Below the pieces are notes generated by a model that ran no database searches, was not told the origin of the DNA, and worked only from the letters and a program-made list of their open reading frames with translations. Positions 52,541 through 58,970 of a stretch of DNA of 58,970 nt are shown one piece after another (position 1 is the first letter of the stretch; every line of letters starts with the position of its first letter). The stretch comes from DYRG01 sp041161065. Lineage in GTDB: Bacteria; Pseudomonadota; Gammaproteobacteria; Beggiatoales; Beggiatoaceae. The stretch is taken from contig JBEAVE010000014.1 in the NCBI GenBank assembly GCA_041161065.1, positions 1-58,970 of the forward strand, in the 5' to 3' direction. Position numbers and translations under genes: made by a program.

Positions 52541-53854
52541 ATGCGCCATGTAGATACGTTGATTTTTGCGGGGTGGGTGATTCCCGTCGACCCCGAGGGC
52601 GTTGTGCTCGAACAGCACGCCATCGCCATTCAAGACGGGCAAATTGAGGGCATTTTACCCGCCGACGAAGCCGTTCGACAATTTTCCGCCCGCATCACCC
52701 ATCGCCTGCATAATCATGCGTTAATTCCGGGACTTATCAACGCCCACACCCACGCCGCGATGACATTATTTCGGGGTTTTGCGAGCGATTTGCCGTTAAT
52801 GGAATGGTTGCAACATCACATTTGGCCCGCCGAACAAAAATGGGTTGGCGCGGAGTTTGTCGCTGATGGCACGGGTTTAGCCGTCGCCGAAATGCTCCTC
52901 GCGGGTGTGACCTGCTTTAACGATATGTATTTTTTCCCCGACGTAACGGCAAATGTCGCCGCGACAGCAGGAATGCGTTGTTGTGTGGGCTTAATTATCG
53001 TAGATTTTCCAACCATTTGGGCAGACAATCCCGCCGCTTATTTTCAAAAAGCCGACGAAGTTTATCAACGTTTTCAAGGACATCAACTCGTTCGCACCGC
53101 TTTCGCTCCCCACGCACCTTACAGCGTTTGTGAGGATTCGTTGAAAGAAATCGTGAAACGCGCAGAATCCTATCAAATTCCTATCCATATTCATTTGCAT
53201 GAAACCACCGCAGAAATCCACCAATATCAAGAAAAACATCACGAACGTCCTCTCAATCATTTAGATCGACTGGGTATGGTCTCTGAAAAATTATTAGCTG
53301 TTCACGCAACTCAGTTGAACAATGCTGATATAGCTTGTCTTCAGCATCGGGGCGCGCATATTATTCATTGTCCAGAATCTAATTTGAAACTCGCGAGTGG
53401 GTTTTGTCCCGTTGATGAATTGCTCAATTTAGAAATAAACGTTGCTCTCGGTACAGATGGCGCAGCAAGCAATGATGATTTAGATATGCTTGGAGAAATG
53501 CACACTGCTGCTTTATTGGCAAAAGGCGTGAGTGGAAATGCTTCCGCTGTGCCCGCCGCTAAAGCTCTGTCAATGGCAACCTTGAATGGTGCAAAAGCCT
53601 TAGGAATTCAAGACATTACAGGCTCTTTGACGGTTGGAAAAGCCGCCGACATCGTCGCCGTTGAAATGCAAACTTTCGCCACCCAACCCTTGTATAACCT
53701 CTTGTCTCAATTGGTTTATGCGTCGACGCGCGACCAAATTACCGATGTGTGGGTCGACGGGCGGCACGTCGTTAAATCTAAAACACTCACCTCCTTCGAT
53801 GTCCATGAATTACAAGCAAAAATCAATTATTGGGCAACCAACATCGCTTCCTAA
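52541..53854 (+). CDS. mtaD: 5-methylthioadenosine/S-adenosylhomocysteine deaminase
   Basis: 437 residues, amidohydrolase superfamily. The metal site begins with HTHAAM (H69, H71), with further ligands in IHLHET and GTDGAASNDDLDM. Relatives deaminate S-adenosylhomocysteine, methylthioadenosine or adenosine; TRZ/ATZ-type enzymes are close. It is divergent from purF across about 180 bases. The first third is GC-rich (33 of 60 at 52621-52680) and the rest AT-rich (22 of 60 at 53281-53340). Confidence 0.9.
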   Translation: MRHVDTLIFAGWVIPVDPEGVVLEQHAIAIQDGQIEGILPADEAVRQFSARITHRLHNHALIPGLINAHTHAAMTLFRGFASDLPLMEWLQHHIWPAEQKWVGAEFVADGTGLAVAEMLLAGVTCFNDMYFFPDVTANVAATAGMRCCVGLIIVDFPTIWADNPAAYFQKADEVYQRFQGHQLVRTAFAPHAPYSVCEDSLKEIVKRAESYQIPIHIHLHETTAEIHQYQEKHHERPLNHLDRLGMVSEKLLAVHATQLNNADIACLQHRGAHIIHCPESNLKLASGFCPVDELLNLEINVALGTDGAASNDDLDMLGEMHTAALLAKGVSGNASAVPAAKALSMATLNGAKALGIQDITGSLTVGKAADIVAVEMQTFATQPLYNLLSQLVYASTRDQITDVWVDGRHVVKSKTLTSFDVHELQAKINYWATNIAS

Positions 53855-53883
53855 TTTCTTCTTCCGATAAGTCTCCTTTTGTT

Positions 53884-55284
53884 ATGAAATCTATTTTAAT
53901 TATTATCGTTACATGGAATAAAAAAGACTACGTTTTACAATTACTTGCATCGATTGATGGCTTAGATTATCCGCGCGATAAAATCGATATCGTCGTCGTC
54001 GATAATGCCAGTAATGATGGAACAACTGATGCCATTCGTTCACAATACCCTTTTGTTCATTTGATTTGTAATGCTGAAAATATCGGAGGAACAGGTGGTT
54101 TCAACACGGGTTTGTCGTGGGCATTTCAACAGCCTGAAGAACGTTATGATTATTTGTGGCTTTTAGATAATGATGTTTTAGTGCATCGACGGGCATTAAA
54201 TGAATTAGTCGACATATTAGAAAAAAATCCTAATGTGGGGGTTTCTGGTTCAACCATGATGCAATTGGATTATCCTTGGCGAATAAATGAAATGGGGGCT
54301 TTTTTCAATAGAGAAACGGGACAACTTTCCTTAAATCGCCATGTTGAGGAAATACCGAGTTGGCAATCAAAAAATGTATTAGAACTTGCCGCCGATCAAG
54401 ATTTGAAATTAAGCACGGTTCTTATGCACTGCCGACCTTTCATGGACGTAGATTATGTGGCGGCGGCTTCGTTGTTAATTCGTGCAAATTTAGCTAAACA
54501 AGTGGGTTTGTGGCGGGATTTCTTTATTCATTACGATGATGTGGAATGGTGTTTGAGGATTGGTGAAATGGGTTGGCGTGTAACAGTGGCAGCAAATTCA
54601 ATTATTTGGCATTTGTCCGCCGCCGCTAAAATTCCTACTTGGGTATTATATTATGACAATCGTAACGTCTTGGTAACATTACAAAAACATGGTGCTGATA
54701 AAATAACCATTCATCATAATATTGAATATATTTTGCGTAAAGCAGTTTATTATGCCATTTTAGGAAAACCCGATTTAAGCCAATTACATCAAGATGCAAT
54801 TAATGATTTCTACGCCGACCGTTTAGGAAAGAAAGCAATCCAATTAACCACGCTTTATCGTAGTAATCAAATTATTGAGGAAGTTTTTAACAATCCAGAA
54901 ATAAAAACGATTTTAATCGGTAACGTTAATTTGCAAGCAACCAATATTCAATCTGCGTTAATGCAAGCCATATTGAAACGTCCTGATTTAGAAATTACTT
55001 TTCTAGCTGAAATAAACGGTTCAAGAACATATCAATTTCCTCGTTCAAAGTTTCTCCATTTGCCCATCAATAGACTTAAACGTTATTGGCAATATTGGCG
55101 ATTACAAAACCAGTTTGATCTTATTTTACAATCGGATTACGCACCTTATCCTTTAATCGGTTGGTTGGGAAAACAAATTATGTTTGTCAATAATGAAAAT
55201 TTTTGTGCAAACCCTGCCCCAAAATTAAAAGAAGTTTGGCGTTTTGGCATGGCTTGGTTGAAACACCGTTTGCATTTGAATTGA
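53884..55284 (+). CDS. Family 2 glycosyltransferase (rhamnosyltransferase-like)
   Basis: 466 residues from the ATG at 53884; the frame is open to a TTG at 53830 but that overlaps the deaminase. The GT-A core (about 1-310) has IIIVTWNKKDYVLQ, VVVDNASNDGT, the metal-binding LLDNDVLVH and the acceptor motif YDDVEWCLRIGEMGW. The last 100 or so residues (from KTILIGNVNLQAT) form an extra domain of unclear identity. It probably adds a sugar to a surface polysaccharide and starts the right-hand cluster. Confidence 0.88.
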   Translation: MKSILIIIVTWNKKDYVLQLLASIDGLDYPRDKIDIVVVDNASNDGTTDAIRSQYPFVHLICNAENIGGTGGFNTGLSWAFQQPEERYDYLWLLDNDVLVHRRALNELVDILEKNPNVGVSGSTMMQLDYPWRINEMGAFFNRETGQLSLNRHVEEIPSWQSKNVLELAADQDLKLSTVLMHCRPFMDVDYVAAASLLIRANLAKQVGLWRDFFIHYDDVEWCLRIGEMGWRVTVAANSIIWHLSAAAKIPTWVLYYDNRNVLVTLQKHGADKITIHHNIEYILRKAVYYAILGKPDLSQLHQDAINDFYADRLGKKAIQLTTLYRSNQIIEEVFNNPEIKTILIGNVNLQATNIQSALMQAILKRPDLEITFLAEINGSRTYQFPRSKFLHLPINRLKRYWQYWRLQNQFDLILQSDYAPYPLIGWLGKQIMFVNNENFCANPAPKLKEVWRFGMAWLKHRLHLN

Positions 55285-55285
55285 T

Positions 55286-56860
55286 ATGTTGAACTGGCTT
55301 TCAAAACCGCTTATTGAACCCACTGAACAACAATTACGACAGTGGGCTAAAAGTGAATGGTTAGAATATCAAGCATGGTTATTTCAACATAGTTTCATTA
55401 CATTGAATGAATGGCGGGATTTGAGAAATAGAGCAACGCATTGGAAAAAATCCGCCCCGTTGATTAGTATAATTACCCCCGTTTATAATACCCCGCCATC
55501 TTATTTGAAAGAATGTTTAGAAAGTGTGCAACTACAAGCCTACCCCTATTGGGAAATGTGTTTGGTTGATGATGGAACAACGCATTTAGAAACATTAGAA
55601 ATTTTGAAACAATTTTGCTCACAAGATAAACGATTTAAGTTATTTCATTTTTCCCACAATCAAGGTATTTGCGCGGCGACTAATCAGGCAATACAAATGG
55701 CTAAAGGAGATTATGTTGCCTTTTTAGATCATGATGATCGGTTGGCAGTTGATGCGTTATTTTACATTGCAGAAATGATTATAGAAAATCAAAACACCGA
55801 TGTAATTTATACGGACAAAGATATGATTTCTCCGCGCAATCGACGATTTATGCACTTGTTTAAACCAGATTGGTCGCCAGAAACCTTATTATCAGGTAAT
55901 TATTTATTTCATTTAATGGTTTATAAGCGCGATTTGATTATGCAATTAGGAGGGGTAAGAAACTCATTTGAAGGTTCTCAAGATTATGATTTGATTTTGC
56001 GCGCGTCAGACAAAGAAAATCTAAACGTTCAGCATATTTCAAAAGTGCTTTATCATTGGCGACAACATCCGCAATCTGTTTCGCTTAAGCATGAAGTTAA
56101 AGATTATATTTATAAAACAGGGATTTCTGCATTAGAAGAAACATTGCAACGGCGGGGTTTGTCTGGCAAGGTGAGTGAAAACCCAAATTTGTGGAGAGGA
56201 AACTATCGAATAACATTAACACCGCCTATTTCAAATAGCTGGCAAATTATTCAAATACAAAATTCAGATCAATACATAGAAACTTTATTAAATACAAAGT
56301 TAGAAAAAGAGTTTGTTATTATATTAAGTAATACGTTACAATTCAATGAAAATGATCTTATAGAATTGGTTTCATGGTTACAAATATCTAATGTTGCAAT
56401 GACAACAGGAAAAATTATTAATCAGGATAAGATTATTCATGCAGGGTTAGTGCAATGTTTCAATGGTATTCCTATAAGTCTTTATCAAAATAAACCGATT
56501 TCAACAGCAGGTTATATGGCGGTAACAATGTCAGTTAGAAATGTGAGCATTCCTCACCCATTTTGTTGTGCCATTCGTGGAGAAACGATAAAAAAATATC
56601 GTGAGCAACTGAAATTATATAAAACAGGTTTTGGTATGTTTGATTTGGCATTACAACTTTTACAAAATAACCAGCGAGTTGTTTATACGCCATTTGCAGT
56701 TTTCCAAACTGATCAAGATTTGAATGATTGGCAATTAACTGATAGAGAATTATTTGTGAATACTTGGAAGAAATGGTTAGAAAACGGTGATCCATTTTAT
56801 AATAAAAATCTAACCTTAAAATTAAATGATATGGGATTAGAACCTTTGGAATTTAACTGA
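55286..56860 (+). CDS. Family 2 glycosyltransferase
   Basis: 524 residues. After a helical N-terminus (about 1-55) the GT-A domain shows LISIITPVYNTPPSYLKECL, LVDDGT, the metal site FLDHDDRL and EGSQDYDLILRASD. The C-terminal half (about 310-524) resembles the second module of large O-antigen glycosyltransferases, with the ending DPFYNKNLTLKLND. It starts 1 base after the preceding gene and is likely co-translated with it. Confidence 0.88.
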   Translation: MLNWLSKPLIEPTEQQLRQWAKSEWLEYQAWLFQHSFITLNEWRDLRNRATHWKKSAPLISIITPVYNTPPSYLKECLESVQLQAYPYWEMCLVDDGTTHLETLEILKQFCSQDKRFKLFHFSHNQGICAATNQAIQMAKGDYVAFLDHDDRLAVDALFYIAEMIIENQNTDVIYTDKDMISPRNRRFMHLFKPDWSPETLLSGNYLFHLMVYKRDLIMQLGGVRNSFEGSQDYDLILRASDKENLNVQHISKVLYHWRQHPQSVSLKHEVKDYIYKTGISALEETLQRRGLSGKVSENPNLWRGNYRITLTPPISNSWQIIQIQNSDQYIETLLNTKLEKEFVIILSNTLQFNENDLIELVSWLQISNVAMTTGKIINQDKIIHAGLVQCFNGIPISLYQNKPISTAGYMAVTMSVRNVSIPHPFCCAIRGETIKKYREQLKLYKTGFGMFDLALQLLQNNQRVVYTPFAVFQTDQDLNDWQLTDRELFVNTWKKWLENGDPFYNKNLTLKLNDMGLEPLEFN

Positions 56861-56906
56861 GATAACTTCAATTGGTGTGAAAAAACCGTTAAAAAGGAAT
56901 AACGAC

Positions 56907-58514
56907 ATGCAATTTATTACTAAGTTATTTACACAAACTAGACTAATTTGGGGAATTATTAGTTTTGGGATTTTCTTACGATCCTACCACTATATTTCCA
57001 ATCGTTCTCTATGGTTAGATGAAGCATTTATTGCTAATTCTATCGTAAATAATTCTTTTTTAGAATTATTTAAACAGCCACTCGAATACGGACACGTTGT
57101 TCCGCCTCTATTTTTATTAATGGCAAAAATTCCTACTGTGTTATTTGGAAATAGTGATCTTGCTTTAAGATTGTTCCCTTTTTTATGTAGCATTGCTTCC
57201 TTATTTTTGTTTTATAAAGTGGCGAAAACTTATTTATCTCAACGGGCTGTGCCATTAGCAGTAACGTTTCTTGTAATTGGTGAAACTCCAATGTTTTATG
57301 CCATTGAAGTTAAGCAATATGGTGTTGATTTAGTTGTTACAATGCTTTTGTTATTATTACCTGCTTATGTGCAGACCGGTCAATTAACAAAGGAAAAATT
57401 TATTTCTCTAGCAAGTATTGGTGCCATAGCAACTTGGTTTTCTCACCCCGCTATTTTTGTATTAGCAACTGTTGGTTTATATTTAGCATTTTTCTATTCT
57501 TATCAGAAACAATGGAAAGTTGTTATCCATTTAACTACTGTATATAGCATTTGGTTAGCAAGTTTTTTAACAATGTATTTCTTTGTTATGGGCGGTGGTC
57601 TTCGAGAAACAATGCCCACCAGCCAATGGTTTTTCCATTTCTGGGAATTAGAAAATGCCTTTATGCCTCATGAAATATTAACAGGGTGGGAGTGGTTATC
57701 TCAGCATTATTTTGGGTTATTCAAATTTCCTGCGGGATTTTTTAATTTGAATAAGGTTGCTGGTCTTTTATTTCTTGTCGGTTGTTTTTATTTATTACAA
57801 TTGAGAGCAAAGAGAACTCTGTTTTTGTGTACTGTTCCTTTAATTTTAACCTTAGTAGTCAATTATTTTTCCCAATACCCATTTCCCATTAATCATCTCA
57901 TAGCAAGTCGGGTGCTTTTATTTTTAATACCTTGCTTGTACTTAGTAATTGCTGAAGGTACGGTTCAATTTTTGAGAAATCCTTATAAAATAGCAGGCGT
58001 AAGTAGTCATGCTATAATTACAACTGCTTTAATTGCATTGCTCATAACAAATCCCACCTTTCAAGCAATAAAGCGTTTACAAGATCGATTTATCATACAA
58101 AATATGAAACCGCTTTTTACATTTCTACAAAATCATCGGCTTCCAGAAGATAAGTTATATCTTTATCATTGGGTAGAACCTGCATTCAGGTATTATGCGC
58201 CACAGTATGGATTTAACTACAAAGATTGCCATTTAATTCATTCTATTCCCCCCGATGACTTTCTTAAAGAGATTGATTATTTTCGTCGTAATGCGGTTTC
58301 TACTACTATAGAATCCACTCACTGTATATTGGGTATGGCTGCTTCTTTTTATGTAACTAAACCTGATTTAGATGCGTTAAAAGGACAAGGAAGAGTGTGG
58401 TTAGTATTTGCTCATGTAGATGCAAAAATATATCTCGATTACCTAGATAAAATGGGGGAACGACTAGACGAATTTCCAACTATAGGTGCGGGAGTTTATT
58501 TGTACCATTTCTAG
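56907..58514 (+). CDS. Multi-pass membrane glycosyltransferase (GT39/PMT-like)
   Basis: 535 residues from the ATG at 56907, which has AAGGA upstream; a GTG at 56877 is in frame. About ten to twelve membrane helices, with the catalytic-type acidic motif SLWLDEAFIAN near residues 36-46 after the first helix, as in GT39/GT83 enzymes that use polyprenyl-phosphate sugars. The last 130 residues form an extracytoplasmic domain. It lies in the polysaccharide cluster and probably transfers a sugar on the periplasmic face. Confidence 0.8.
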   Translation: MQFITKLFTQTRLIWGIISFGIFLRSYHYISNRSLWLDEAFIANSIVNNSFLELFKQPLEYGHVVPPLFLLMAKIPTVLFGNSDLALRLFPFLCSIASLFLFYKVAKTYLSQRAVPLAVTFLVIGETPMFYAIEVKQYGVDLVVTMLLLLLPAYVQTGQLTKEKFISLASIGAIATWFSHPAIFVLATVGLYLAFFYSYQKQWKVVIHLTTVYSIWLASFLTMYFFVMGGGLRETMPTSQWFFHFWELENAFMPHEILTGWEWLSQHYFGLFKFPAGFFNLNKVAGLLFLVGCFYLLQLRAKRTLFLCTVPLILTLVVNYFSQYPFPINHLIASRVLLFLIPCLYLVIAEGTVQFLRNPYKIAGVSSHAIITTALIALLITNPTFQAIKRLQDRFIIQNMKPLFTFLQNHRLPEDKLYLYHWVEPAFRYYAPQYGFNYKDCHLIHSIPPDDFLKEIDYFRRNAVSTTIESTHCILGMAASFYVTKPDLDALKGQGRVWLVFAHVDAKIYLDYLDKMGERLDEFPTIGAGVYLYHF

Positions 58515-58552
58515 GATGTAAATTTTGTTAAATAATTTTTAGAGGATTGAAT

Positions 58553-58970
58553 ATGTACAACGGTAAAAAAGTGATTGTGGTAATGCCCGCCTATAATGCA
58601 GCGAAAACCATTAGAAAAACGTTTGAAGAAATACCACTTAATATTGTTGATGAAGTGGTTTTAGTCGATGATAAGAGCACTGATGAAACCATTAAAGTTG
58701 CTCAAGAATTGGGTATTTTAACAATTGCACATGAACACAATTTAGGCTATGGTGGAAACCAAAAAACTTGTTATAAAATTGCCTTAGAGAAACAGGCAGA
58801 TATTATAGTTATGTTGCATCCTGACTATCAATACACGCCTAAATTAATCACGGCGATGGTTTCTCTCATTGCAGAAGGGTTGTTTGATTGCGTGTTAGGT
58901 TCTCGGATTTTAGGCGTGGGTGCTTTGAAAGGCGGAATGCCTCTTTACAAATATATTGCTAATCGTTTTC
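58553..58970 (+). CDS. Family 2 glycosyltransferase, DPM1-like (partial)
   Basis: 139 N-terminal residues, truncated by the window edge. AGAGG precedes the ATG. The start VIVVMPAYNAAKTI, LVDDKSTDET, LGYGGNQ and the metal site MLHPDYQY are features of dolichol/polyprenyl-phosphate sugar synthases. Such an enzyme could make the polyprenyl-phosphate sugar used by the upstream membrane glycosyltransferase. Confidence 0.88.
   Translation, partial: MYNGKKVIVVMPAYNAAKTIRKTFEEIPLNIVDEVVLVDDKSTDETIKVAQELGILTIAHEHNLGYGGNQKTCYKIALEKQADIIVMLHPDYQYTPKLITAMVSLIAEGLFDCVLGSRILGVGALKGGMPLYKYIANRF

Overview
The window is a chromosomal segment of a gammaproteobacterium. The gene order tRNA-Tyr, tRNA-Gly, tRNA-Thr, tuf, tRNA-Trp, secE, nusG, rplKAJL, rpoBC and the order pheS, pheT, ihfA, merR are both typical of that class, and the RpoB, RpoC and EF-Tu sequences resemble those of E. 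coli closely. The DNA is AT-rich with GC-rich blocks. SulP and TauE/SafE anion transporters and two secreted Tyr/Trp/Gly/Pro-rich proteins that resemble sulfur-globule proteins suggest a sulfur oxidiser such as a Beggiatoa-like member of the Thiotrichales. That placement is inference, not proof.

Layout. 1-13970 (minus strand): the transcription/translation super-operon, read right to left from two promoters near 14090-13984. It carries two insertions not found in the textbook operon: a DUF4160/DUF2442 pair between rplA and the L10 leader of rplJ, and an antitoxin/PIN-toxin pair between the rplL attenuator hairpin and rpoB. rpoC runs off the left edge. 14249-15104 (plus): two small secreted aromatic-rich proteins, each with its own terminator. 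15187-16695: an rnfC with no other rnf gene beside it. 16722-24735 (minus): a PAS-only protein, merR-ihfA-pheT-pheS, a possible antitoxin stub, hisA and a GDP-fucose synthase. 24808-31261 (plus): rlmKL, then ogt, surA, ygfZ, maf, dtd and an RDD membrane protein, tightly packed. 31327-35981: a SulP transporter and a receiver-less sigma-54 activator, divergent from a small-ORF/membrane-protein/TauE operon. 36073-39615 (minus): secreted pentapeptide-repeat protein, glgB, adk. 39780-41801 (plus): Cache-type sensor kinase. 41961-52356 (minus): J-domain-like membrane protein, grxD, a large plant-type LRR secreted protein, hypA-hoxH, an SPFH protein, an FGE-fold protein and purF. 52541-58970 (plus): SAH/MTA deaminase, then a polysaccharide glycosyltransferase cluster that runs off the right edge.

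The most unusual points are the two toxin-antitoxin-like cassettes at regulatory junctions of an essential operon, the pair of candidate sulfur-globule proteins, a hidden 42-residue ORF translationally coupled to a TauE export operon, a hydrogenase large subunit without its partners but next to SPFH and FGE-fold genes, and abrupt GC shifts inside single conserved genes.
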